Below, in pieces: positions 24,031 through 32,384 of a DNA stretch of 64,000 nt (positions within the stretch are counted from its first letter, which is position 1; every line of letters starts with the position of its first letter). Position numbers and translations under genes: made by a program. Source of the DNA: Candidatus Hecatella orcuttiae (GTDB taxonomy: Archaea; Thermoproteota; Bathyarchaeia; Hecatellales; Hecatellaceae); NCBI GenBank assembly GCA_002011035.2, contig MTLY02000002.1:310001-374000 (forward strand), read 5' to 3'. Below the pieces are notes generated by a model. The model did not search any database and had not been told where the DNA came from. It was given only the letters and a program-made list of their open reading frames with translations.

Positions 24031-25137
24031 TTAGGTTTCCAGATACTGGTTTACATCCTTCCAGTCCAACCTGTCAGTGGACAATATGTTATGGAGGAAG
24101 TTTATGAGTTTTCGCCGCACTTCAAAGCTGAGGGTCGGATACCATTTAGGGCTTGCCAAAACCAACGCCCTCCAAGCGTAGAAAGGCTGAACGACCTCCA
24201 ACAGCTCCTCGTCTCCTGTCTTGTCGAGGTAGTTTTTCATGAAGGCTTCGAACAGTTTCTGGAAGGGCCCTGCTAGTTTTCCGTGGGATTGAAGGGAGTA
24301 GAAGATGTAGTTCACCGTCATGCAGGACACGTCGTCGCCGGCTTCCCCCCACTCCCCCCGGCTTCGATCTAGCACCGTGAAGTCTACACCTTCCCTGAAG
24401 AGGACGTTCCAGGGGTGGAAGTCTCCGTGCACTTGGCAGAGGCGGTGAACTCGGTCTTTGAGTTTCCACCTCCAGTCCACGCATGTTTTCTCTATTCGGT
24501 GAAGCTCCTCGCGGCTGATGAACCTCTCCTCCGGAGGGTAGTTGTCGATGAGGCCCATGATGCATTCCCCATGCCCTAGGAGGTCGCGGATCCTCCGCGT
24601 GTAAAGGCTGGGCATATCGTTTTTCCTGAAGGAGTGAATTTTCACCAGATAGTCGGAGAGAGCCAGACAGCGGTCCAAGTCCAGCGGGCGGAGGTTCCCC
24701 CTGCTGGAAACCTCGTCCAAGTCCCAGTGATACTCCTTTCCCTCCACTTTTTCCAAGAGGATGAAGAATTCGCCGCAGGAGCCTAGGGAAGCCATGGTGC
24801 CGTCTTCCCGCACAGCGCCTAGGTCAAGGGATTTAACATGCCCCTCCAGCCTGTTGTAGGTTTTATGAGCTAGGATGAGGTTCTGAGCCCTGTCGCTGAG
24901 GTACTCGTGGCCGAAGCTGTCCTGCCTCATGGTCTGAAGCACGACGCTGCGTTTTTCCCCACGGACTTGAAACTCGATGAGATAGGATTTCCCGTAGCCG
25001 AAACCCTTGAGCTCCAAGAAGGGCTCGGAAACTTTAGCCCTTTCCACCCCCAGTTCTTCCACGTGGGTTATTCTGGCTTCTCCTCGGTAAAGGGAGGCCA
25101 AGTAGTTTTGGAGTTCAGCTAAACTGAGGCTTGTCAT
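24031..25137 (-). CDS. APH-type phosphotransferase
   Basis: The 368-residue protein has the aminoglycoside-phosphotransferase/choline-kinase fold: VHGDFHPWNVLF near 236 (catalytic loop with Asp) and FTVLDRSRGEWGEAGDD near 254, where a DxD-like metal site would be expected. Its likely substrate is a small molecule or sugar rather than an antibiotic, because it overlaps the APS-kinase-like gene by 4 bp and precedes a sugar nucleotidyltransferase. A sugar kinase feeding the nucleotidyltransferase is a reasonable inference. Confidence 0.8.
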   Translation of the reverse strand: MTSLSLAELQNYLASLYRGEARITHVEELGVERAKVSEPFLELKGFGYGKSYLIEFQVRGEKRSVVLQTMRQDSFGHEYLSDRAQNLILAHKTYNRLEGHVKSLDLGAVREDGTMASLGSCGEFFILLEKVEGKEYHWDLDEVSSRGNLRPLDLDRCLALSDYLVKIHSFRKNDMPSLYTRRIRDLLGHGECIMGLIDNYPPEERFISREELHRIEKTCVDWRWKLKDRVHRLCQVHGDFHPWNVLFREGVDFTVLDRSRGEWGEAGDDVSCMTVNYIFYSLQSHGKLAGPFQKLFEAFMKNYLDKTGDEELLEVVQPFYAWRALVLASPKWYPTLSFEVRRKLINFLHNILSTDRLDWKDVNQYLET

Positions 25138-25733
25138 GTTGTTCCTCCTCTTCTGGAAACATTCCGCCTTTTCCCGGCTTGAACTCCAAACCTGCCCGCT
25201 AAAGCTTTAAGGATTTTTTCAGCAGCCTGCCGAGGGGACACGGCGTCCGTTTCTACGATCACCTCAGGCTTGTGGGGTTCCTCGTAGGGAGCACCCATGC
25301 CGGGAATGGTTCCGCTCAGATTTTTGAAGGCTTTTTCGTAGATTTTTTTAGGGGCTCCGAAGGTTTTCCCTCGGCTTTCCTCCCTCCGGATGCAGGTGGG
25401 TAGAGGACATTTCAAATAGACTTCCATGAACTTCTTAATTTCCCTGCGAGCCTTATCCCTGTAGCTTCTTCTGTTTCCCGTGGCGTCGATGATTATGTTT
25501 GTTCCCCCCTCCGTCAGCTGCTTAGCCATGAAGACTAGGACATTGTAGACCATCTTCCGCTCTTTCTCCGTGTAGGTTGGTTTGGGGGTTAAGATTTTCC
25601 GAAGCCTATCAGAGGATAGGATTTGAACAGGAACCTTCTTTTCGCGTAGTTTACGCGCCACTAGTCGGGCTAGAGTGGACTTTCCCGACCCCGGTAAACC
25701 TGTGAGCCAAACAGCCCAGCCTTTCATTTTCAA
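25134..25733 (-). CDS. cysC: Adenylylsulfate kinase-like protein
   Basis: The 199-residue P-loop protein has WLTGLPGSGKSTLARLVARKL near 10-30, SSDRLRKILTPKPTYTEKERK near 40 and IIIDATGNRRSYRDKARRE near 82, followed by the GTIPGMGAPYEEPHKPEV tail typical of APS kinases. APS kinase would make PAPS for sulfation, but no ATP sulfurylase or sulfotransferase is nearby. It is coupled to an APH-type kinase. It may instead phosphorylate another substrate in glycan synthesis. Confidence 0.82.
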   Translation of the reverse strand: MKMKGWAVWLTGLPGSGKSTLARLVARKLREKKVPVQILSSDRLRKILTPKPTYTEKERKMVYNVLVFMAKQLTEGGTNIIIDATGNRRSYRDKARREIKKFMEVYLKCPLPTCIRREESRGKTFGAPKKIYEKAFKNLSGTIPGMGAPYEEPHKPEVIVETDAVSPRQAAEKILKALAGRFGVQAGKRRNVSRRGGTT

Positions 25734-25852
25734 CCATCCGTAAAGTTTGCGGATTTTTCACTCAGCCTAAATCACAATTATTAAATGGCTTAAAGGGTTA
25801 AATCTTTAATTGTAAGAAGTTTCCTAAATCAAGATTAGAAGCTCTGGAAAGG

Positions 25853-26473
25853 ATGTTCATGATCTTCTGGCGACGTAAGGAGAAGAAAGAAACAGAGCCT
25901 CCGAAAAGCCTTTCCACAGAGGTCCCTCCAGTTTTGAAGGTTGAGAGAAGCTTCACCCCCGAAGACATCGAAAAAGCCAAAAGCGAACTCAGACTCTCCA
26001 CCGTGGAGAAAGACATTCTCGGTGAAACTGTAACCCATCTTTACGAGGCCGCGGCGGAAGGGAAGATCACTCCTGAAGAAAGAGACCGCCTCATCTCAAA
26101 GTACAAGGACCAGCTGGCCATGTTGGACTCCATCGTCGAACGCAACCAGCGGATCATCAGCCTTCACGAACTGGAAGAAACCCGCGCCGAGCTTGCTAAA
26201 ATGTTCCATGATAAATTCATGGAGGTCAACACCAAGATCGAAGAGTTCCGGAGAAAACTTGGACTGAAGACCAAGGAAACCGTAGAGCTAAAGCTAGCCC
26301 CAAAGGTTGAAAGAGAAGCCAAACCGTCTCCCCCGGAAAAGGTTTCTCCACCAACCCCCACACCCGCTCCCCCGCCGAGGAAGCGGACGAAAGCCGACGA
26401 GGAACTGGAAAAGCTGAGGGAAGACCTCCAAAAGGAACTGGAAAAACTGGAGCAGATTGAGCTGGAGGCCTGA
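25853..26473 (+). CDS. Coiled-coil protein with proline-rich linker
   Basis: The 206-residue protein has a basic start (FWRRKEKKE), then a helical region (about 32-140) with AAEGKITPEERDRLISKYKDQLAMLDSI and a coiled coil, followed by a Pro-rich linker at about 160-182 (PPEKVSPPTPTPAPPPRKR) and a final charged coil. The layout of coiled coil plus proline linker plus C-terminal helix recalls CdvA-type scaffolds of archaeal ESCRT systems, but the N-terminal PRC barrel of CdvA is missing. No function is assigned. It ends 8 bp before the RpiA start and is likely cotranscribed with it. Confidence 0.65.
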   Translation: MFMIFWRRKEKKETEPPKSLSTEVPPVLKVERSFTPEDIEKAKSELRLSTVEKDILGETVTHLYEAAAEGKITPEERDRLISKYKDQLAMLDSIVERNQRIISLHELEETRAELAKMFHDKFMEVNTKIEEFRRKLGLKTKETVELKLAPKVEREAKPSPPEKVSPPTPTPAPPPRKRTKADEELEKLREDLQKELEKLEQIELEA

Positions 26474-26478
26474 CCTAG

Positions 26479-27171
26479 ATTCCCTCTTGGCGGGAGAAGG
26501 CGAAAAAGAGAGCTGCAGAAGAAGCGGTTAAACTCGTGAAAGACGGGTTTGTTGTAGGGCTGGGAAGCGGCAACACCGTCGCCCACGCCATAGCTGAACT
26601 CGGGCGGAGGGTGAGAGTTGAGGGGCTACAGGTTTCAACCGTCCCCACCTCCTACCAAGTCTTCTTCGCAGCCATCAAAGAAGGGTTGAAGGTCACTTCC
26701 CTAGACGCTCACCCCCAGCTCGACCTAGCCATCGACGGAGCTGACGAGATCGATGGAAAGCTGAACTTGGTGAAGGGAGGCGGGGCCGCGCTCGCTCGGG
26801 AGAAGATGGTAGCCTTTTCAGCGAAAAGATATGTCATCATAGCCGATGAAACCAAGCTGGTGAAAAAACTGGGCTCCACCCATCCTCTGCCCGTGGAAAT
26901 TCTACCCTTCGCCGCCTCGGTAACCTTAGAGAGGATTAAAAAACTCTGGAAGAAAGCTGAAATCCGGGAAGGCGGGGGAAAAGTGGGGCCCCTCATCACC
27001 GACAACGGAAACTTCATCGTAGACGTCCACTGCGGCCCCTTGAAAGACCCTGAGAAGGCCGATGGAATGTTGAAGGCTATCCCCGGTGTGGTGGAAACAG
27101 GACTATTTCTTAAGCTGGCGGATGTTGCCTACGTAGGCGACAGGGAAGGCCGGGTTAGAAAGTTAGCTTAG
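26479..27171 (+). CDS. rpiA: Ribose-5-phosphate isomerase A, probable ATT start
   Basis: The enzyme interconverts ribose- and ribulose-5-phosphate. The first standard start (GTG 26536) gives KDGFVVGLGSGNTV and cuts off the N-terminal helix found in all RpiA proteins. The frame extends upstream as WREKAKKRAAEEAVKLVKDG to an ATT at 26479 directly after an in-frame TAG, 10 nt after GGAGG. ATT is the only plausible initiation codon. Catalytic parts are GLGSGNTV, DGADEID near 90, KGGGAALAREKM and the late ADVAYVGDREG. About 230 residues is normal. Confidence 0.9.
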   Translation: MPSWREKAKKRAAEEAVKLVKDGFVVGLGSGNTVAHAIAELGRRVRVEGLQVSTVPTSYQVFFAAIKEGLKVTSLDAHPQLDLAIDGADEIDGKLNLVKGGGAALAREKMVAFSAKRYVIIADETKLVKKLGSTHPLPVEILPFAASVTLERIKKLWKKAEIREGGGKVGPLITDNGNFIVDVHCGPLKDPEKADGMLKAIPGVVETGLFLKLADVAYVGDREGRVRKLA

Positions 27172-27181
27172 GTCCTTTCAG

Positions 27182-27868
27182 CTAGGTCCATATTCCCAAG
27201 GCGGTGATGAGAAGGCCGCCCAGCAACACGGAGAGGATAACTTTGAGGTTGAATTTCTCATGGGCTTCAGGCAGCAGGTCGCTGGCTCCGATGTAGATGA
27301 AGGTGCCGGCTGCGAAGGCGAGGATATGCTCAAACACAGCTTCAGGGATCAGAAAAGAAAGCAAAGCCCCCAGAGGAGTGAACATGGCAGCCAGAAACAA
27401 GGCTATCAGTATCTTAGAGCCGCGGTATTTGGCTTTCATGATCACCGCCATGGAAAGCCCTTGGGGTAGCTCATGGGTTGCAACCGCTAGGGCTACTGTA
27501 ACTCCCAGTATGGGGCTGAGGATGGAGCCTACGGCTATTCCCGCACCGTCGACAACGTTGTCCAAGGTTAAACCGCTCACCGGAAGCCATCCCACGTGGT
27601 GAAATTTGTAGGGGCATTCCCTCTCTTGGCAGGCGTGGATGATGGTTAACTTTTCAAAGAAGTAAAGGAAGAAAAAGCCCAGCCCAGCCGCCCAAAGGCT
27701 TCCTTTCACCTCGGGGAGCATGACCAAGAGGGCTGTGGAGATCAGAACCCCCGCGGAGAACCCCGCTAGGTATCGGAGGTCCACGTTCTTCAGCCCAGTG
27801 TAAAGGGCCAAAGCCCCTCCTAGGATGGTGGCTGCGCCGGCGATGAGGGCTAAAATAAGAAATATCAA
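27182..27868 (-). CDS. ZIP family metal transporter
   Basis: The 228-residue protein has about eight transmembrane helices. The metal-binding signatures of the central helices are LTLDNVVDGAGIAVGS near 98 and ATHELPQGLSMAVIM near 132, with the His and Glu ligands. These transporters bring zinc, iron or manganese into the cytosol. It is convergent with rpiA, with 10 bp between them. Confidence 0.9.
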   Translation of the reverse strand: MIFLILALIAGAATILGGALALYTGLKNVDLRYLAGFSAGVLISTALLVMLPEVKGSLWAAGLGFFFLYFFEKLTIIHACQERECPYKFHHVGWLPVSGLTLDNVVDGAGIAVGSILSPILGVTVALAVATHELPQGLSMAVIMKAKYRGSKILIALFLAAMFTPLGALLSFLIPEAVFEHILAFAAGTFIYIGASDLLPEAHEKFNLKVILSVLLGGLLITALGIWT

Positions 27869-27944
27869 CGGTAAGCTCGCCTATCAATAGGGCATTAGAA
27901 GAAAGTGGGTTTTTTAAGGCTTTTCGAAGAGGCTCCCTTTTGCC

Positions 27945-28859
27945 TCATCCGCCTTTGAGGTAGCGGTAGGCGTTTACCGCCGCGGTTATGCCTTCCCCCA
28001 CGGCAACGCCTACCTGGCGTACGTTCCCCGTCACGTCTCCCGCGGCATATACAGCTTTGAGGCTGGTTTCCTGCTTCCGGTTGACGAGGATGAACCCTTC
28101 ACCGTCAACCCGAACTCCTGCTTTCTCCGCCAACTTGCTTTGGGGAGCTTCGCCCACGTAAATGAATACGCCGTCCACGGGAAGAGCTGCCTCTTCCCCT
28201 GTTAGGCTGTTGGCCAGTTGAACACGGGCTACATGCCCGTTTCCTTCTATTGATTTGACTAAAGTGTCCCAAAGAATCTCTACGCCGCTTTCCTCCAACC
28301 TCTCTCGGAGGACAGCGTCCGCCCTAAGCTGGCTTCTTCGGTGCACGAGGTAAACTTTTTTCGCTAAATCCTTAAGGTGAAGCGCCCCGGACACAGCGGA
28401 GTTTCCTCCGCCCACCACCATGACAGTTTTATCCTTGAAGAAGGGGCCGTCGCAGGTGGCACAGTAGCTGACGCCTTTGCCTTTGAATTTTTCTTCACCG
28501 GGGACTCCCAGTTTTTTGGGAGCGCATCCAGTGGCGATGATCACCGCCCGGCAGGAGTAAAGGTTCCTGTCGGTTTTCACCTTCTTCTCCTCCCCGTGGA
28601 GGACCAGTTCCAAGACTGTTTCCGGGGCGTGGATTTTCGCCCCATACTTTGCAGCTTGCCTATGCAGCCTGTCCATGAGTTCGAGGCCGGTCACGGGTTC
28701 GACGCCGGGATAGTTTTCTATCAAAGCGGCTTCCGTAGCCAGTCCGCCTAGTATTTCCCCTACGACAAGCGTGTTCAACCCCATTCTCGCCCCGTAGAGT
28801 CCAGCTGCCAAGCCGGCGGGGCCTGCTCCGACGATGATGAGCTCGAAGTTTTCGGCCAA
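27945..28859 (-). CDS. trxB: Thioredoxin reductase
   Basis: The 304-residue flavoprotein has FAD loop IVGAGPAGLAAGLYGARMG, redox pair CATC near residue 134, NAD(P)H loop VMVVGGGNSAVSGALHLKDLAKKV, and the C-terminal AAGDVTGNVRQVGVAVGEGITAA. Length and order are normal. It would reduce thioredoxin or a glutaredoxin-like partner, none of which is adjacent. Confidence 0.92.
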   Translation of the reverse strand: MAENFELIIVGAGPAGLAAGLYGARMGLNTLVVGEILGGLATEAALIENYPGVEPVTGLELMDRLHRQAAKYGAKIHAPETVLELVLHGEEKKVKTDRNLYSCRAVIIATGCAPKKLGVPGEEKFKGKGVSYCATCDGPFFKDKTVMVVGGGNSAVSGALHLKDLAKKVYLVHRRSQLRADAVLRERLEESGVEILWDTLVKSIEGNGHVARVQLANSLTGEEAALPVDGVFIYVGEAPQSKLAEKAGVRVDGEGFILVNRKQETSLKAVYAAGDVTGNVRQVGVAVGEGITAAVNAYRYLKGG

Positions 28860-29019
28860 AATTTCCCCCTCAGCCTCGAAAGGCTTCCGCCATGATTTTC
28901 ATCTGATGTAAAGGCTTATAAAATATGATAGAATGAAGGTAATGTCGGAAAGTCTAAGTTCAGGTATGCACGCAGCCGAGGTCAGTCTTGAGAAAAGCTC
29001 TGCTGGTGAATGGTTAATT

Positions 29020-29736
29020 TTGGCTATAATCCGCTACAGCATCTTCGGAAGCCCTAACATCGGCATCTATTCTCTGGCCACCGACAAGTTCGTCATGCTT
29101 CCCGCCGGAGTTTCGGCCAGAAAAATTGAGAGGGCTGAAAAGGTTCTAAAGGTTAAGGCTGTAAGCCTGGATTTAGGCTACTCTAAACTGATAGGAATCC
29201 TCGCAGCCGCCAATTCCCACGGCATAATCCTACCTCACTACATTTCCGACGAGGAAGTCAGCTTCATCCGGAAACAGTTGGACGTGAGGGTCGACAGGCT
29301 TAACAGCAAGCATACATCCCTGGGAAACCTGATCCTAGCTAACGACCGCGGCGCGGTGGTAGCGCCTCTCTTCAGCCGAAGGGAGGTGAGGAGAATCGAA
29401 GAAACCTTAGCCGTTGACGCTGCCTCCAGCCCGCTGGTAGGTCTGCCTCTTCCCGGCTCCTTGGCCGTCGCAACCAACCAAGGGGCTCTCGTTCACCCTG
29501 AAGCCTCGGAGGAGGAGAAGAAATTGCTGTCAGAAGTCCTGAAGGTTCCGGTAAGCGTGGGAACCATCAACGGAGGTGTAACCTTCCTGAGCAGCGGCAT
29601 CCTTATCAACAGCCATGGGGCGCTGGTGGGTGCTTTCACCACAGGCCCTGAACTCATGGGCATTTCAGCTATCCTCCCCTCCAAAGCTCGAAGTCGAACT
29701 CGGGATTCCTCTAAGCCCTTGAATAGGAAGAGTTAA
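29020..29736 (+). CDS. eif6: Translation initiation factor aIF6
   Basis: aIF6 binds the 50S subunit and blocks early joining. The pseudo-symmetric five-fold repeat is visible: SIFGSPNIGIYSLATDKF, NSHGIILPHYIS, NDRGAVVAPLFS, NQGALVHPEAS and NSHGALVGAFTTGPEL. The family start matches a TTG at 29020 (giving LAIIRYSIFGSP) with GGTGA 10 nt upstream. A longer frame from 28933 would add 29 residues unlike the family. A basic Ser/Arg-rich tail of about 18 residues follows the usual end. Confidence 0.9.
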   Translation: MAIIRYSIFGSPNIGIYSLATDKFVMLPAGVSARKIERAEKVLKVKAVSLDLGYSKLIGILAAANSHGIILPHYISDEEVSFIRKQLDVRVDRLNSKHTSLGNLILANDRGAVVAPLFSRREVRRIEETLAVDAASSPLVGLPLPGSLAVATNQGALVHPEASEEEKKLLSEVLKVPVSVGTINGGVTFLSSGILINSHGALVGAFTTGPELMGISAILPSKARSRTRDSSKPLNRKS

Positions 29737-29775
29737 GAATTTTCCTTCTTATCGTATCTTGGGATTCGAAGGGAA

Positions 29776-30231
29776 GTGTCTGAAAGGAAACCTACCCAAG
29801 TAGGCTGGATTCCGATGGGGCGGGGAATAGGAAGCGAAAGGGAGCTTGTCCGTAAACTCGACGGCCTCGGGTTCGCCGTCCTCCGAGCTCCTGCTTCCGG
29901 CTCCCGAACGAAGCTGGACCGCCCTGACATCCTAGCCGGCCGGAAGGGTTTCTGCCTTGCCTTGGAAGTGAAGACCACAGCGAAAAGTATCCTATACGTT
30001 GAGAAGGCGTCTGTAGCCCAGTTGCTCCGGTTCTCCGAGAGATTCGGCGCCAAGGCCATGCTTGCTGTGAAGTTTAAACATAAAGGGAAGGGGTGGCTTC
30101 TCCTCGAACCCGGGAAACTCCCCTCCACCAGGAAAGGCTACAGAATAGCCTTCAAAGAAGCCTTAAAAACGGGTAAAAGCTTGGAATCCCTTGTCGCCCA
30201 CAAGCTTGAAACCTACCTTCAGCCTTCTTGA
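29776..30231 (+). CDS. hjc: Holliday junction resolvase Hjc
   Basis: The 151-residue nuclease resolves four-way junctions. The archaeal Hjc core is complete: GSERELVRKLDGLGFAVLRAPASGS (first Glu near 24), KLDRPDILAG (Asp near 53) and CLALEVKTTAK (ExK near 67-69). It follows aIF6 by 39 bp and is followed by RtcA 26 bp later, all on the plus strand. Confidence 0.92.
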   Translation: MSERKPTQVGWIPMGRGIGSERELVRKLDGLGFAVLRAPASGSRTKLDRPDILAGRKGFCLALEVKTTAKSILYVEKASVAQLLRFSERFGAKAMLAVKFKHKGKGWLLLEPGKLPSTRKGYRIAFKEALKTGKSLESLVAHKLETYLQPS

Positions 30232-30257
30232 AAAACCCAAACAGGTGAAGAGAAAAC

Positions 30258-31343
30258 TTGGAGTTCGTGGAAATCGACGGCAGCATGCTGGAGGGAGGCG
30301 GGCAAATCCTCCGGGTTTCCGCAGCCCTCTCCGCCCTCACAGGTCGGGCTGCCCGAATTTTCAACATCAGGGCTAAGCGGAACCCTCCGGGCCTTCGCCT
30401 TCAGCATATCGCAGCCCTAAAGTCTGTGGCTTCCGTGGCGGAAGCTGAGGTGGAAGGCCTAAACCTCGGCTCCTCGGAGGTCAGGTTCAACCCCAAAACC
30501 TTGAGGGGAGGGGAGTTCCTCTTCCAGATCGGAAGCGCTGGAAGCACCATGCTCATCCTCCAAGCGTTGGCTCCGGTGGCAGCCTACGCTCCGAAGACCA
30601 TGTTCGCCGAGATCCACGGGGGAACCAACAACAAGTGGGCGCCTCCCGTCGAATACGTGCAGCAGGTTCTTTTCCCAACCTTGGAAAAGATAGGCTTCCG
30701 GGGCAGTGTTGCGCTGGTGAGAAGAGGCTTCTACCCACGAGGAGGCGGCGTGGTCAGGGCTAGGCTGAATCCGGCTCGAAGGCTGACGGCCGTTGACTTC
30801 ACAGATTTCTCCAAGGTTTCCCAGATTCGGGGACTGGCCTACGTCTGCCGCCTCCCCGGCCACATCGCCTCTAGGATGGCTAAAACCGCCTTGGAAATGC
30901 TTAGGGACGCCGGGTATGCCGACGTGGACATTCAGGTGGAGGTTCTTCAGGATGGGGATGGCGCCTGCGCGGTGAGCCCCGGCTGCGGCCTGTTTTTGGT
31001 GGCGGAGCTTCAAAACGGCTTGAAGATAGCTGCGGACAGTTTGGGGGAGAGGGGGAAACCTTCGGAGAAAGTGGGCGCTGAGGCTGCTGAAGCCCTTCTA
31101 AGCCAGCTGGGAACCAAGGCGCCTGTGGACACGCATCTAGCAGACCAGCTTATCGTCTGGTTGAGTCTAGCTCAAGGTGTTTCAAGGCTTAAAGTCTGCA
31201 AGCTCACTCTTCACGCGTTGACCTCCATGGAAGTCTGCAAGCTTTTCGTAGGGGCGGGCTTCAAGGTGGAGGGAAAGCTGGGGGAAACCGCCAACATAAC
31301 CTGCGAAGGAGTAGGCTGGAAGAACAGGTTTCTCGAACCCTAA
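30258..31343 (+). CDS. rtcA: RNA 3'-terminal phosphate cyclase
   Basis: The 361-residue enzyme adenylylates 3'-phosphate RNA ends to 2',3'-cyclic phosphates. Landmarks are DGSMLEGGGQILRVSAALSALTG at the start, IRAKRNPPGLRLQHIAA, MFAEIHGGTNNKWAPPVEYV, FYPRGGGVVRA and a C-terminal VDTHLADQLIVWLSLAQG that carries the nucleophilic His. The window also contains a Clp1/Grc3-type 5' kinase and an MJ1316-domain protein, other RNA-end handling genes. Confidence 0.92.
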   Translation: MEFVEIDGSMLEGGGQILRVSAALSALTGRAARIFNIRAKRNPPGLRLQHIAALKSVASVAEAEVEGLNLGSSEVRFNPKTLRGGEFLFQIGSAGSTMLILQALAPVAAYAPKTMFAEIHGGTNNKWAPPVEYVQQVLFPTLEKIGFRGSVALVRRGFYPRGGGVVRARLNPARRLTAVDFTDFSKVSQIRGLAYVCRLPGHIASRMAKTALEMLRDAGYADVDIQVEVLQDGDGACAVSPGCGLFLVAELQNGLKIAADSLGERGKPSEKVGAEAAEALLSQLGTKAPVDTHLADQLIVWLSLAQGVSRLKVCKLTLHALTSMEVCKLFVGAGFKVEGKLGETANITCEGVGWKNRFLEP

Positions 31344-31359
31344 GGAGCCGTTTGGAGCT

Positions 31360-31947
31360 GTGATGCGCATTTACAGCCTCCGAAAAGAAGGCGCATGGTT
31401 CTGCGTAGGCATGGAGGAGGACGACTCTGTTTCCTTCTCCAGTTTCTCCCCCAAAAGTTTAAACCACGCCCTCCAAGCTTACGGGGGCTTCCCGGGCGAA
31501 GGCTGGAAGGTGGAAGAGAAACCTTCTCCGGAGGCGAAGGAAATCTTGGAAGCCCTAGCCGAAGCCTACATGGGGAGGGAGACCAACGTGAAGCCTCCCC
31601 TCGCCTTGGGAAGGCTGTCCCCCTTCACGAGGAGGGTTCTGGAAGCCGTGCGGGAGGTTCCCCGAGGCTTCACCGCCACCTATCGGGGCGTAGCTGAAGC
31701 TGTGGGGGTTCCTAGGGGAGCCAGAGCCGTGGGGAACGCTGTGGCCGGAAACCCGTTCTCCCTTCTCGTTCCCTGCCACCGCATCATAAAGTCAGACCTC
31801 ACCCTAGGCCGCTACGGTTTAGGCGCCTCCGTCAAGTTGATGCTGCTGAAGCGGGAAGGCGTAAAGATTTACCTCAGCCCCTCCAGCCGAAAACTCCGGG
31901 TCGACGTGCAGCACGTCTTAAAAAAAGGAACCCGGCGGCTGGCATAG
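31360..31947 (+). CDS. ogt: Methylated-DNA-protein cysteine methyltransferase
   Basis: This suicide enzyme removes alkyl groups from O6-methylguanine. The C-terminal domain has RGFTATYRGVAEAVGVPRGARAVGNAVAGNPFSLLVPCHRIIKS, with the acceptor Cys in PCHR near residue 144 and the RAVGNA Arg finger/DNA helix. The N-terminal half (about 1-80) is divergent. It may start up to three codons from the chosen position (TTG/ATG cluster). It follows rtcA by 16 bp. Confidence 0.92.
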   Translation: MMRIYSLRKEGAWFCVGMEEDDSVSFSSFSPKSLNHALQAYGGFPGEGWKVEEKPSPEAKEILEALAEAYMGRETNVKPPLALGRLSPFTRRVLEAVREVPRGFTATYRGVAEAVGVPRGARAVGNAVAGNPFSLLVPCHRIIKSDLTLGRYGLGASVKLMLLKREGVKIYLSPSSRKLRVDVQHVLKKGTRRLA

Positions 31948-32042
31948 GCGGGAAGTCTCGCCCAAAAAACCTATGCTCATATATGCCACTTTTTCACATT
32001 CACCTCCAGCCGAGCTCTAGTCTTGACTCAGCTTAGGTCACG

Positions 32043-32258
32043 TTGCCTAAACCCGGTGATACGTTTGATGGGGCATTAGTTTTTTCGTTTTTCAGTGCAA
32101 AAAAGTATATATTCAACGGCAGCGAGGTTTCGGAGGGTTCTTCCCTGAAGTGCGCTTGGTGTGGAAGCGTTCTCAGCAAAAATTCCGCCTACTATCCTAG
32201 GTCGATGAAAGAACCTGTCTGCCGAAGCTGCTACCGGAAATATGGAGAAGACTACTGA
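32043..32258 (+). CDS. Small four-cysteine zinc-ribbon protein
   Basis: The 71-residue frame starts at TTG. The C-terminal half holds CAWC near 37 and CRSCYRKYGEDY near 59, a CxxC-CxxC pair likely to bind zinc. The N-terminal half (MPKPGDTFDGALVFSFFSAKK) is less convincing, and an ATG near 32066 could be the real start. No partner is evident. Function unknown. Confidence 0.55.
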   Translation: MPKPGDTFDGALVFSFFSAKKYIFNGSEVSEGSSLKCAWCGSVLSKNSAYYPRSMKEPVCRSCYRKYGEDY

Positions 32259-32384
32259 GCTTCGGTGATGCTGCGGGAAGGCGGGGACGATAGCTATCAG
32301 TTTCGTTGGAAAGAATTATGGCACTTATTTATGAGTAATAACTTATTAATAGTACTCCAGATATAAGCCTTCTCGGCTGGAACT

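Noticed and set aside
25600-25640. GGATTTGAACAGGAACC as a tRNA T arm
   Set aside because: It is inside the APS-kinase-like gene and no cloverleaf can be formed around it.
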